Positions 37,640-51,149 of a DNA stretch of 64,000 nucleotides are shown here, in pieces. Where the stretch lies: NCBI GenBank assembly GCA_029255685.2, contig CM055314.2, positions 5,660,399 to 5,724,398 on the forward strand. Reading direction: 5' to 3'. The position numbers were made by a program, and so were the translations under genes. The notes beneath the pieces are model-generated. The model had not been told where the DNA came from, did no database searches, and saw only the letters and a list, made by a program, of their open reading frames with translations. The stretch comes from Silene conica. Its lineage: Eukaryota > Streptophyta > Magnoliopsida > Caryophyllales > Caryophyllaceae. Numbering within the stretch: the first letter of the stretch is position 1; every line of letters begins with the position of its first letter.

Positions 37640-37680
37640 CTTCAAACCCCCCCTTTTGTATTTAATGAATATTTAAATTG
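37640..37680. other. Junction of duplication units 2 and 3
   Basis: The C run at 37647-37653 is the end of the shared unit 2 sequence, and ATATTTAAATTG at about 37669 is the start of the sequence shared with 20051. Between them, TTTAATGA (about 37661-37668) equals the first bases after the C run in units 1 and 3, so the join falls at or next to an eight-base match. This suggests a join at microhomology. Confidence 0.6.
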
Positions 37681-38478
37681 AAATTTTTATCGTCGAAAAG
37701 ATATGTTATGATAGCTACCGATAATTAATTCAGGTTCATGTTAGTCATTTTTTTAAAAAATAAACAATTTGCTAATCTAAAACCGCTGATTGCCCAACAC
37801 TATTAACAAATTCAGGTAATTATATATTTTGGTCAAACACGCTAAAATAATTTGCTATACATAATCTGCTTTTGTAACCCGCTTTTATCAATATCAACCT
37901 GTTATTTACCAAACATGGTCTTCATCAGTAAAAATGTTTCACATTATAATAAGAAGTTTTGTATTTTGCAATGAACATCATATAAGAAGTTTTTTTTTCT
38001 TTTAAAACGACTTATAATATAAAAGTGGATAAAACAACATTAATTTTGTATCTATTTTTCTTATCTTGTTACATTTTATATATACTACATTGTGTAATAA
38101 ATATGCTTACCTATTATTAGATCGTAAATAGAATATGGGTCAGATAATTTTTAGATCTTAAAATTGTAAAATAAGATTTTGCTATTTTAATCGAGATTGT
38201 AACAAGTATTAGGTGCTTCATATAAAATAGTCGGCAACTATTGGACGTATATATTGAATTATATCAAGGTGTTTCCAATAATTATTACACGAACTAATAG
38301 AATTAGTATTATTATCAATAACGAAACGGAAGAAGAAACATGACAATGAAAAACATAAGTCTCAAATTACTTAAGCTAATACGGGTACACACTACACAAT
38401 AACCAACTCATTATTTATACGATCTTCATGATGCTATCAGTTGGTGATTGCATAAACGTACATAATGGTCACATCATT

Positions 38479-39829
38479 TTACACCGGGATTGAAGCATTG
38501 TTTTCATCACCCGTCATCTGTATATAATTCAACGAGATATTAGTATAAATATATATAAATTATTAAATTATGCATTTATGAAAATTAAATTATCATTACT
38601 TCTAATGTGCATAATTATATTTAGGGAATTGTATTAAAAAAAAAAGTTAAGTTTCACTTAAAACTAGTTAGTACTCAAATAATTAAATAAAATTACAAAA
38701 AAAAAAAGACATCTTATATATATTTCGTGCAATTTCGTGCGTCCACATCATCACATCCATTTTCTTTTATTTTTTACTTTTAAATAAATGTAGGACCCAT
38801 CACAAAAAATATGATATTAATTTATGAAAAATGAACTTTGTTAATAGAATTTCATCGAATAATCAATACAAACTTCAATGAAACATCATCGTCAATTCCA
38901 TTTATTTTGCATCAATAATACAATATGAAAATGAAGAATTTTTTCCACTAGTCCACTCTATCAATAATAATAAAAAAAAAAAAAGATGAACAAAAATATT
39001 AATAATGAAAATATAAATGATAAAAAAATGGTAAAATAAATTAAATAACGTTATTATATTATTTTACAAACTTTTAATTTCAACATTTTGAGTTTTGACC
39101 ATCATAATAGCAAATTTTTGAAATATTATTAAATTTCAGTATTATTTTTGAACAAGAGATAGTTTTCAACAAAAAATGTTAATAAATAGTATTGTTTTAA
39201 ATTTAAATTTTAAAAATGAGATCTACAAAAAGTTAAACAAAATAATACGAGAGGTTCGGGGAGGAGAGAAGACAAAAGGTGGAAGAGAACTATAAAACTC
39301 TGTTAAGTAGATTTTAAAGCATTCCGTTGAAATAATATTTCAAAGGGATTCGTTATAGATATTGAGCTTATACACTAGAATGGGTAGATGTAAAAATTTT
39401 GTTATCATGTTTTAACACAGAATTCGTGCATTTTTTTTATGAATTTAAAACATGTGTAAACTTCAAACTCTTGCAATTTTTGCAAGTGTTTTAAACTATT
39501 ATCATTATAAAAAGAAATAGAGTATACATGTGTATTTTGGTTTAACACTTTTAAATATTAATCATTATATCGATGTTATTAAAACGTTACCATGCAAATT
39601 TTGTACGGGTTAAAAACTAATTTATATATATACACACATTTATGAGCGGTTATTTTAACAAATTATCTCGTGATTTTATTTAAATTTTAATTTTATTCGA
39701 GGCGGTGTTACAGTAATGTACAATATTATTTTAGTTTTAAACAAACAATGAAAATACCTGAGATGGAAATATGATGATAATAATGAACAAGTTTGGGTTC
39801 AAGTTGTCAAGTGAAGGAGATGCAGCCAT
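38479..39829 (-). CDS. Orbitide precursor gene A, unit 3
   Basis: Exon 1 is 39758-39829 and exon 2 is 38479-38517, with the same translation as gene A of unit 2: leader MAASPSLDNLNPN, core LFIIIIIFP, tail SQMTGDENNASIPV. With the unit 2 copy it leaves two functional A loci after the loss of the unit 1 copy. Confidence 0.85.
38712..39620 (+). mobile_element. Helitron-like element in the intron of gene A, unit 3
   Basis: Copy of 839-1747 with the same ends. Confidence 0.4.
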
Positions 39830-40411
39830 TTGAATAATAGAGATTTAATTGAGAATTATTAAAGAGGATTATCTTGTATAAATGCTAGTTTTTGCCTGGT
39901 AGGTTAAGTCTTATACTTGGACTTATATATATTGGCTATATATAGTACACTTAATCTAGGTGTTTAATATTGGTATAACTAGTAAACAACTAAATTTTAT
40001 ATAATTTTTTGGATTCAGTAAACTACTAAATTTTAGAAAATATATCTTCTCCATACATTTTTGATAATTTTTATGTTGCTTAATTTTATTTGAATTACTC
40101 TACTTGTTTTCGGTCGATTCTTTTATTTATAAGCGATGAAATCTGAAAAATGGATATAACTTGTTTAATTACGAAATTTATCATATATATTACCCCTCTT
40201 ATTTGTTCTTATCTAAATTATCTACCTTCTCCAATTCCTCTCCCACCCACCATCGCCTAGGCATTTGCAGCATTCGTCTGACCAATTATTGCAGTGTTGA
40301 CCCCTCAACATCTCACACCACGATGTCTCGGTAATTGTACCCCTATCTCTGCCATTCCCCAACTAACCATTATTCCGCGAACTATTTCTTACGTCCTCCG
40401 AATACGTAACA

Positions 40412-40904
40412 TAACATATAAAGTATATATAGAAGAGGGTAGGTGGTAAAAATGATGTCACTACATCATATTATTACCATATTCTTAAAGTATATAATTT
40501 GTGTCTTATAAATAATGCTTATAAATTTTATATTAATTAGCATATATAATTAAATATTAATTTGATCATTTATCAATTAGATGATACCCATTAATGAATA
40601 ATATACACTTTTGATCTTATATCAATATAAAGTTCAATTAACTAATTTTACAACTCCTTGTAAAATTAATTAGCTAATTAACCTCTCCCTCACAATTTAT
40701 ACATATACCCCATTGATTTAGTGAATTAATTATTAATTACTAAATATCATCTTATTAATATAAGACATTAAATTTATTAGTCAATTATCATATAATCCAA
40801 TAACAAATAATTTCTTTGGTCTAAGTTCCACACTCATTATCAAATAAAGGTCTAATGAGATTTAGTAACTAGACGCACTATTATAGAGGAAACCTACTCC
40901 AACA
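40412..40904 (-). mobile_element. Possible solo LTR between genes A and B, unit 3
   Basis: Copy of 2540-3031 with the TGTTGGAG start at 40904 on the minus strand; inner end unresolved. Confidence 0.3.
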
Positions 40905-41569
40905 ATCGTTGCCAATAGTATTTTTGAGGAATATTATGAGAAAATTAGAGATAATTTATAAAGGTCTTTATTTATATATAGTTCATTATATCCTATTCCG
41001 AGTTTTATTTAAAGTCAAATCCTAATATTAATTAGAGTTTGATGAATATGAAAATATGGATTTTAAAAGTTTTCATAAATTATTGAATGACAGAATGTAA
41101 GAGAAATAGATATAACTATCCCTTATCCGAGGTTACAAATTAATTTGCTGAGTACCACACTACCACATCAATTCTGTACTTCAACATAAAAAACACTCTT
41201 ATTTAATACAAATATATTTGTGATTTGTCTTAAATCTTAAAACAGGTCAAATAATAGATCGAATGAGTAAGACAAAAAGAAAGTTACTAGCGAATTTCAT
41301 ATAATTGTCCTATATATTTAGCCAAGTGGAGTATTATTATTTTTATCTTTAAGACAGGTATATATCTCTTTAAAGAAATCAATTGAAAAATACTAATTCA
41401 TGAATATATTAACCATCACATTTTATTTAACATTAATAAAAAAAAGAAGACGATGAGTATTTCAGTATAAGGGTGAGAAGTACATCAAACACCCAGATAG
41501 GTTGAACTTAAAGTCAAAATCCTAAAAAAAGAAAAGAAATTATGGCCAGTCTTTATGTGACCCTTCATT

Positions 41570-42061
41570 TTACAATGGGGCTGAAGCATTGTCCTCGGCA
41601 CTTGAAATCTGCAGGTGTTTCAACAAATTGTTAGTCAAAGTATTTGATTTAGACCATACATTATGAAAAATATACATTTATCACGACATATTGTGTAAAT
41701 GTAAAGTGTTAGTCAGCTTAAAATCACATATAAAAAGATAACAACACGGAAAATCAGATAGCATTATGCATGAGATTCCGATAATTACTAAAAACGGCTC
41801 TCTCCAATTCATTTATTTATTCACCTTTTTTCTAATTTTTGTGTACATAATATTTTAATTAGAGTTATATAAATAATTAAAACGAAGGGACTATTTTAAT
41901 GAGATTATTTTGACCAATTATTAATTTGTGATTTTACGTAAATATTTTTGTCATACCGCCACAAGAGTATTAGTGCAATATATATGTACCTGAGTGGAAG
42001 GGAGATGTAAGAAAAAGAGAATGGTTGGCTTTAAATTGTCGAGTGGGTAAGAAGCAGCCAT
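41570..42061 (-). CDS. Orbitide precursor gene B, unit 3
   Basis: Exon 1 is 41990-42061 and exon 2 is 41570-41608, coding for the same precursor as in units 1 and 2 (core ILFFLHLP, tail ending AEDNASAPL). The promoter region has a few single-base differences (for example near 42100 and 42153) but the TATA box is unchanged. Confidence 0.85.
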
Positions 42062-42472
42062 TTGCAATAAATAAAGGATTTCACGTAAGTAGTAAACAAA
42101 TGCGAAGTTTTGATTTTGAATTGCTGGGTAGTATATGAGCCTAAGACTTCGGCTTTGGCCATATTTATATAAGCTACACTCTTATGTTAATATCTAGCAA
42201 GTAATTAGTATTAAGATAATATCATGATTCACGTTAATGACAATTATTCAATAAATGTTTTAAAATGGAATAATATAATGTAATCAGTTAGATTTCAAAA
42301 TTAGTTATTGCATTTTATTTTGATTTTTTAAATATAGTGAGAAGATTATTGTTTATTAATTTTTTCAGTTGGTCTTGCCTGTGACGGGTCGGGTATGAAG
42401 ATTGTTATCCACATTTTCAATTTATGGGTTGTTGTGTTTTTCACGCTCCTGGCTTTAAACATAAGTTCTTCC

Positions 42473-43783
42473 ACTTTTTTAATTTATGGGTGATTTCTGG
42501 AAAATTTTGTTTCGGTACTCTGAAATCTCGAAAATCGTATATATATATTTCAATTTGAGCCGTTCGAAAAGTCGTGTCGATCCATGTTTCTTTTTCCCTC
42601 GGTTTTTCCACCACGTGTTAAGGGTCATTTTAGGAGTTAATTAATTCGATTTCAGACACAAATAATGAATATTATTACTCATTTTTCACAATTATTCGAG
42701 ATTCGAAGTCGTATCACAAAACTCCCAAATGTACAATGCTGCTTCTCAAATTTTGTGTGGACGCTTTATCTGACCTAATGAACCTTTTTGTGTGATTTCC
42801 GGAAAACTTTATTGCGGTAACCTGGAATCTCGAAAATCGTATATTACACACTTCAATTTGAGCCGTTCGAGAAGTCGTGTCGGACCACGTTTCTTTTGCT
42901 CCTGGTTTCCTACCACATGTCCAGGGTTATTTTAAAAGTTAACCAATTCGATTTCAGATACAAAGAATCATTATTAATTTCATCTTTCATGATTATTCGA
43001 GTTTTGACGAATGTTGGTTTATGGCATACCGAAGCCCCTAAATATACTTCGTTGGTCCTCAAATTTTGTGTGGAAGCTTTATCTAACTCAATGAACTTTC
43101 CATGGGACTTTCGATTTTTTTGTTCCGGTACCTTGAAATCTCGAAAATCGTGTAACACTTCAATTTGAGCCGTTCGGTCGGTCATTCCAGACGACGTTTC
43201 TTTTTCTCCCAGTTTTTCTATCACGTGTCCACAGTCATTTTAAGAGTTAACCGATTCGATTTCAAACACAAATAATGAATATTAATTCAATTTCTTACGA
43301 TTTTCCGAGAATGTTTGTTTATCGCATATCGAAACTCCCAAATATATTCTGTTGCAGTTCAAATTTTGTGTGGACCTTTATCTGATCCAATGAACCTTCC
43401 GTATGATTTCCGTAAAACTTTGTTCTGGTACCCCGAATTCTCGAAAATCGTGCATTATATATACACTTTAATTTGTGTCGTTCGAGAGGTCGTATCGGAC
43501 CATTTTCTTTCTCCCGGTTTTTCTACCACGTGTCCATATCATTTAAAATTTAACCAATTCAATTTCAGACATAAATAATGAATATTAATTCATTTTTACC
43601 ATTATTCGAGGTTCGACGCATGTTGGTTTATCGCATACCGGAACCCCTAAATGTAGTTTGTTGGTCCTCAATTTTTTTGTGGACGCTTTATCTGACCCAA
43701 TGAACCTTCCGTGTGATTTCTAAAGAATTTTGTTCTGGTCCCAGTAATCTCGAAAACCGTGTATTATACACTTCAATCGTATC
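42473..43783. repeat. Tandem repeat of about 305 bp, unit 3
   Basis: Copy of the array at 4600-5910 and 24856-26166, with the same number of monomers. Confidence 0.85.
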
Positions 43784-43845
43784 TTTATATATTGTACACG
43801 GTGTTATAAATTTGCTTACCTAAAAACTAGTCACAATAATTGCAG

Positions 43846-44270
43846 TAGGAGGATCATACATCCGAGGTACTACCACCAATATTATACTTTTTGAGCATTT
43901 ATTATAATGTTTTTGAGTTTTGTTTTAAAAATTATAAGTATTGGTATAAAGTTTTTGAGTTAAGTTATTAAAACATTAAGCTCAAAAACATTACTTTGAA
44001 AAAAAAAAATTAAAATCTAACTTATAAATTTCTATAAGCTCAGAAAAAATGCACATATGCTCAAAAACAAATAAAGTTTGACGTAATAAGCTCAAAAAAA
44101 CTCATATGCTCAAAAACAAATAAAGTTTAAGGTAGTAAGCTCAAAAAAAATATTCATATGCTCAAAAAAATATTAATAAGCTCAAAAAAAATATGCATAT
44201 GCTCAAAAAAATATGCATATGCTCAAAAACTAGAAAAAATGTGAGGTATTACCTCCGATGTATGTTCCTA
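43846..44270. mobile_element. MITE with AGCTCAAAAA-rich interior, unit 3
   Basis: Copy of 5974-6398 with the same inverted ends. Confidence 0.6.
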
Positions 44271-44500
44271 TTTCTCCAATAATTGGGTATAAAACGATTT
44301 AATACAAGATTTTAGGGATAAATAAAAATGTCTATTATATTTTATTATCAATAATAAAACGGATGAAGAAACATGACAATGAAAAACACTAAGACTCAAA
44401 TTACTGAGGCTAATAATACGAGCACCCAATTACCATCTCATGAAACGATATTCTATGCTGCAATTAGATGGTGATTGCATAAACGAACGTTATGGTCATG

Positions 44501-45550
44501 TTACACTGGGACTGAATCATTATCTTCATCATATGTCATCTGCATATATTTCAACAAGATATTTATATAAGTATAAAGTATTAGACTATGCATTTATGAA
44601 ATATAAATAAAATTATAAAAAAGAAGACATCTCTTTTATATTAAAGCAAAATCATTTAAAACATCGTGATGAAATCACCTCATCAAAATATACAAGAGCC
44701 TACTAATTTTCTAATTTCATTTAATTAAATTACATTTTAAAAATACGAGAATTATTTAAAAAATGCTTTATGATTTCTTTTTCCTATTTTGCAAATAATT
44801 ACTGTGAAAATTTAGTATACACTTTTTTTAGAATTTATTGATTTTGTACCAAGTATATTCATTAAAAATCCGCTTCTTATATTTTTTCCTCAATTTTACC
44901 CAAATTATATTAGTAAGAAAATTGGTGTATATGCCGCCTCTTTTCACCGTTTTCCAATCGAAAAAGATAATTTGTTTAAAAAATAAACCGTGTTTGCTAT
45001 TATCGCTTTAATTATATCTGTTACTTACATCACTTGCATGAACAACAGTAGTTATAAACATCAAATTATTTATATAATTTTTAAATTCACTATATTATTT
45101 AAAATGTTTGAATTTTTCTTATACTTATTTTATATTTAATACATGAATGTTAATTTGATGGTTTTATATTCTATACAAATTATTCTATATATTCGCATGT
45201 AAATTTCAAAATTTAACTATATAATTAATTTTGTTAAATATTTGATAAGAACAAATATATGAAAAACAAACCTGTGTATTTTACGCGGGGTAAAACTAGT
45301 TTGTATATATATCGCGATCATTAGATAACGAGCACGAGTAATGCTTACTAAAAATACATTTACGGGAGATTATTTTGACAAATTATCTCGTGATTTTATT
45401 TAAATTTTTATTCGAGACGGTGTTACAGTAATGTACAATATTATTTTTGTTTTAAACAAACAATGAAAATACCTGAGATGGAAATATGATGATAATAATG
45501 AACAAGTTTGGGTTCAAGTAGTTGTCAAGTGAGGAAGATGCAGCAGCCAT
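44501..45550 (-). CDS. Orbitide precursor gene C, unit 3
   Basis: Exon 1 is 45473-45550 and exon 2 is 44501-44539; translation as in units 1 and 2 (core LFIIIIIFP, tail SQMTYDEDNDSVPV). The Helitron in the intron is kept. Unlike the other copies, the Helitron upstream of this gene contains no CACTA element, so its distal upstream context differs. Confidence 0.85.
44630..45299 (+). mobile_element. Non-autonomous Helitron in the intron of gene C, unit 3
   Basis: Copy of 6757-7426 with the same ends and length. Confidence 0.55.
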
Positions 45551-45930
45551 TTGAACGATATAGAGATTTAATTGATTATTATTATAGAGGATTATATAGT
45601 ATAAAGTCTAGTTTTCCTTGGTAGGTTACTTATACTTGGACTTATATAGTTATATATATAGGCTATTAGGTGTTTAGTATTGGTAAAATATCAGGATGAT
45701 ATGCTTCAATATGGGATAATATATATACTACACCACCTTCGTCTCGGTCATTTATTTAATTTGACGGTTTTCTTTCTAAAATGTGGTTTTTTTAAGTTTA
45801 CTTTTATTACAAAGATTGGAAGTGGATGTAAATATTATTTGTGGCTATTTTTATTGGATGACAATTAGAAAAAAAAAATTATGCACAAGGATAAACAAAT
45901 TGCTTATAAATAACAATGTTCGAAAATCTA

Positions 45931-46980
45931 TCTCTATAAAAGGAGTAGAATTTAACTCATTTTGATTGGTTCATTGAAATAAAAAAAAAAATTCCCACTA
46001 ACTTTAGTTTGATTTAATTTCCTTCTCTCCTAAATTCACATTTCGTCATTGTTATAATAAAATACGATACGATCAAATTATTGTTCCTCGAAAATATAAA
46101 TAACAATATACAACGTTTCAATAAAATACGATATAGAACGGTTCAAATATAAAAATCATATCAAATCCGAAAAACAAAAAATTACAAACACGAAAAAATT
46201 ATTACGGTCCAAAAATTAAATTACATTATATTCTTCAATTTTCCAATCAAATCAAATATAAATTAAGATACCAAGCAAAATAAAATACGGTAAAATACGA
46301 TATACAACGGTCCAATATATCAAAATTATTACGTTTTCGCCAATGTCGTAATAAAAATCCTGTATATTAGAAAAAAAACTGAAAATCAGCACAAAAAATA
46401 AACAAAATGGGTATTCCAGCCTAAATAACTCAAAGTCAACTAAAAATTATTCAGGTGGGGATATTACGCCTATTAATCAGGTTGTATATTAATGATTAAT
46501 GATAATACTAATTATAATACTAATACTAATAAAATACTGGAATAAAATACTGGAAATAAACTGAAAATCTGAAAATTATAACTTTATTATGCTAAAAAAA
46601 CCGCAAATTAATCTTATTCATGTAGATCTACTCCTAAGAGATTGAGACGATATTGATGATAATCAAATAATTGACAGTTATAAAGAATACACAAATAGCC
46701 GAAATAGGTAATAAAAAAACACGGGATCATTATTTCTAATAAAAAATCCGTTAATTCTGAAACCATAACAAATAAAATTTGTCTTTTACGTTAGTAATGA
46801 AATAGGTCGGATTTTATAGCAAAAAAATGGTTTATTTTAGTAATTCATGATTCATAATAATTTATATATTATCAACTTAATTTTTATTTTGAATTATATT
46901 TGTATTAATTAGTCACATATTTATTAGTAACCAATATTTAAAAACAGAACCGTATATTTGTTGTACGGGTGTAAAACTAG
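45931..46980 (+). mobile_element. Helitron upstream of gene C, without CACTA insertion, unit 3
   Basis: A 1050-bp element with TCTCTATAAAAGGAG start and AAAACTAG|T end. It is the uninterrupted counterpart of 8057-13645. The former CACTA site lies at 46155-46162. Confidence 0.6.
46155..46162. other. CACTA excision footprint or empty site
   Basis: The sequence is ATC-AT-ATC. In units 1 and 2 the left flank is ATC then A and the element, and the right flank is T then ATC. Unit 3 thus keeps both ATC copies and the two extra bases. This is what an excision would leave if ATC is the 3-bp target duplication. A never-occupied site would be expected to have ATC once. Confidence 0.6.
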
Positions 46981-49372
46981 TAAAAAGGTAAAGAAATGAT
47001 CAAGACACGAAAATATAAACTAGGTGAACAATCACATTAATTAGCTATGTATGTAATCTGTTGAATATGAATGCATTTATTATATTCTATCTTGGTTATG
47101 AAACTTTAATGACAAACAATATTGTTCATTATATTTTTTGGGTAGATTGCTTGTTGACTAGCAATTAAATATGATATGTTATTTTCTCAATTGATTAATC
47201 AGGTCGGGTTAGAGTTATGTCAGTAGTTCGGTGTGAACTTTTGGATATCCTTAATTTGTACGGGTCGAGTTATTTTGGGTTCGAGTTTTTGTGTAGGTTA
47301 TTTTTAAGTTATTTGAGGAAGGGGTCGCATTTATTCGGCTTACAAGTCCTTAACTTCGTTACAATTCAATTTGGAGTCGAGTTATTTAGGTCGGTTCATT
47401 TGAGTTGGGTAAGTTTTGTCAGGTCTAATTACTACGAAGAAACCAAGGTATGATAGTTATACCATGTACTATGTTTTTGCATCTATATCCTGACCTTACT
47501 GGCTAATACTGATTTCTTCATTAAATTGATTCAATTCTTTAGTTGATTCATTAATCCACTCAATAACCAAACCAATTACCATAAACTTGCTTATTACCTA
47601 GCCATTCGAAATCATTCGGTGTGCCATGAGTATTATGTCCGTATAAAAAATGTACGGGAATATTTTTAAATATTTGGTTATTCATAAATATGTTTAAATA
47701 ACTAGTATAATATAATTTAATATAGAAATTAAGTGGGAAATATACATATTATTATGAATTGTCAATTGCTAAGATAGGCCATTTTTCGACCATAAAATCC
47801 GATCTATTTTATTACTAATGTGAAAGGATTTTTTTTATCATATCATGTATTATAATTTCGGTTATACAATACCTCAATATAATATACCATAATGATAGAG
47901 AAGATAAGAAAACCACATAAAAAAGCTGAAATTTAGAATAGAGGGTAATTAATTATTTTTGAAAAAATGTATGCCCTTTTAACTCATAAATGCTTTAGCT
48001 TTCATTGTAAAAGGATACTTCTCGCATATGTTAGAAAAAGAAGAACATTAGCCGGAATAAAAAATAGCATATAAGTACAATTATCTTATAAGGATGTATG
48101 CATTTAGTTAATATAACTTGATTTTAATATTTATTCCAAAATTTTGATAATCAACGTATGATAATTAATATGTATAATAACTTGATTTTAGTATTTATTT
48201 CAAAGATTTGATATTCGACGTATGGTAATTAATACGTATATAAATATAAGCCGTGACATTAATTGAATTACTTCATGATTCTCTATTAAACTTTTCTTAC
48301 CTATGTTTTTTGTTATTCTTTGTCTTGACAAATGTGGATTTGAAAATAATAATTCAATCATATTACAATTATATATAAGAAAAGTGTGAGATTTATAGTA
48401 ATTTATACCAAATATTAAATTAACGTATTAAATTATAAGTATGATAAAGTAGCAAAGTACCACTTGTAATATCAGAGGGCGGAGCACTTGGGTTAGATAA
48501 TAGTTCCGAACACTCAGTATTATATTTCGACTCGTTTCAACAAAATAAATAAATAGTATATTACTCTCTACGTCGCACTTATTTGTTTACCTATATCATT
48601 TTAGAGCGTCTCATTCATTTGTTTAGTTTTCTATATTTAAAATAGTTTCATGGATAATTTTATCGTACGCATTCATTATGATTCACTTGTCATTCACAAA
48701 ATGGTCCATTCACATGTTCTTGATCTTTGTGAGAAAAGTTCTAATGTACGTAATTGTATTTTAGGAGACATTAAGTTTTCATAAATCATAACTTGAAGGT
48801 TATGACAAAAAAAAAAATTAAATAAGAAGTCTGGGGTTTGATTTTCTCACCCAATTTGATATGTTTTTTATGAAAAATTTGACACTAAAAAATATATATT
48901 TTATTTAGTTCTATAAACAATATGTTTAAATATATAGCATCTGATGTATTGAGTATATTTCTTATATAAAAACTATAACTATTAGTAAGATATGAAAAGT
49001 AAAACTTAAAAATTATTAGTCACACACATAGATGTAAAATTTATAATTTATAATTTTCTCGACAATATATGCTATCAAAGATATTATCTTTCGAAAATAT
49101 GACGCTCGCTAAAAACATTGTTGTAACATATGCTCCTTTTAGTCTAGGATATAACGAGGTTTAGAAATCTTTTAACATCAATGAAATAAATAATGACGAT
49201 GAATAAATTGGCCATCACATTTTTATTATCTGTAGAACAAATAAAAAAAAGACGTCGAGTACGTAATTCAGTACAAGGGTGTAGTAAATCAATAAACACC
49301 TACATATGTTGAACTCAAAGTCAAAAACCTAAAAAAATTGGATTACGGCCAATCACTATATAAAACATTATT
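46981..49372. other. Gene-free stretch between Helitron and gene D, unit 3
   Basis: Copy of 13646-16038; no precursor exon seen. Confidence 0.4.
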
Positions 49373-49805
49373 TTAAACCGGGATTGAAGCATTGTGCTCG
49401 TCACTTGTCATCTGCATATGTATCAAAAACTTGTTAGTGTAAGTATTATTGTGAGAAATAGTATTACAAATGATCGAAGTCGAATGTAAATAATTACTTT
49501 AAATCTAAAATACAACATAAATGGAAAATGAGACGTTGTTACCGAGACCGAGCCGGCCTCTAACATACAATGCATCGCCCATTAAAATAATTGACCCATA
49601 TAAGATATGTCATAGGATGATATCGAGCCCCGATAACACTTTGTGATTAGATTATTTTGACCAATTAGACAATTAATACATAATTTTATATAAATATTTG
49701 TGTCAACCATCTTTAGATGATTTGTCATGTTACCTGGGAGGGTGGAAAAGTGATGAGAATTAAAATCGCTGGGTTCAAGTTGTCGAGTGAGGATGAGGTA
49801 GCCAT
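49373..49805 (-). CDS. Orbitide precursor gene D, unit 3
   Basis: Exon 1 is 49734-49805 and exon 2 is 49373-49411, encoding the same precursor as in units 1 and 2 (core ILILITFP with a further Pro, tail ending DEHNASIPV). TATA box and the ATTATCCATGATTCA block are kept upstream. Confidence 0.85.
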
Positions 49806-51149
49806 TTTGCACAACAAGTTAAGTATATGATATATTACAAGAAATTATATATATGTTAGTTTTACTTGGTAGTAATGAGCCTAAAATATGAGACATATTT
49901 ATATAAGCTATACATCCACTAATATAGTATGCGATTTGTATTAGAATAATTTTGTGCATTCTAAATGCATGATATTATCCATGATTCACGAATCATGAAA
50001 AATCAATGAATGTTACAATAGTAAGATAATATTATAAAATATATATCGTATGAATATACTATAAAATCGATTAATTACAAATTAAGATATATTATTCTAT
50101 TTTGATTATCAAAATATAATGAGAAGCATATTGTTCAATACATTTTGCTACCCATTTTTGCAATTAAGAGATGAACAGGGTAATATATGTCCTTTTTTGT
50201 GCACAAAAAGATTATACAGCGAGATGTATAAGAGCATGATACATTCATGATGAATTTAATTGAGTTTATGTATATAGTTTTTTAGTTTTTAAACTATTTT
50301 GAGTTATATTTTAATTTTTTGACATCAAAATTAAAATATAGTTGAACTTATATGTAAATTATTTTTTAGTTGTATATAATAATTTTTTTTGCTCAATATT
50401 TTTGTAAAGGTGTTCAAATATATTTTACAATATAGCTCATATTTTTTTTGCTTAAGCTCCAAATCTATATAATAATATAAAATGCAAAAACTGAGTTATA
50501 TTTGATTGTCATGTGGCACCATCTCTCGACTAGAAAATGTCATGTTGTCAGTACCTTTCTTATTCCTTAGTATTCAAAGTCCTATTTAACGATATGTTGT
50601 AACTTAATAATTTCATTTTGTATTTAAAATCAATGCATATATATGAAAGTAATGTGAAGTTTAAGGAGTAATAGTCTTATTTTTCTCAACTCTTCATCTA
50701 TATAATTATGTGAGTAATGCTCTTCAAACCCCCCCCTTTAATGAAAATAATGACCTCTAATAAATTTTAATTAATTTACATGAATTCTTAACATTTAAGA
50801 TCTTATATAAACTTTTTAAAGCGCTATTTGTCATGGCAATTCATCACAATTCTCGCAGTAGTTCTTACATTTGTCACTCTTTTTCGTTCTTATTTTCTTG
50901 TGTATTTTTATTTACAATGAGTTAGCACTTGTATTACTAGATTCGTTAGTCGTTATAGAAAATTGTTGTGTAACACAACTTTAATTACTTTACTTGAGAA
51001 TAGATGATTAATATAAGATGTCACATAATTTTTATTTACATTTTTTCCTTTTTAATTGGTTTTCTTAAATAAACATGGTAATAAATTAATTAAAACTCTT
51101 CATGATACATAAAGTTAAAACCCACCAATTCAATTAAGAAGTTCTTCTT

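Larger units (their letters stand above)
20049..37655. repeat. Segmental duplication, unit 2
   Basis: It contains intact genes A, B, C and D and the nested CACTA element. Its left part (20049-20877) is shared with unit 3 (37668-38495) but not seen in unit 1 because of the retrotransposon. At its right end, the C run after CTTCAAA passes into TTTTGTATTTAATGAATATT, joining unit 3 directly; it lacks the retroposon segment found at the right ends of units 1 and 3. Units 2 and 3 are thus head-to-tail. Confidence 0.95.
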
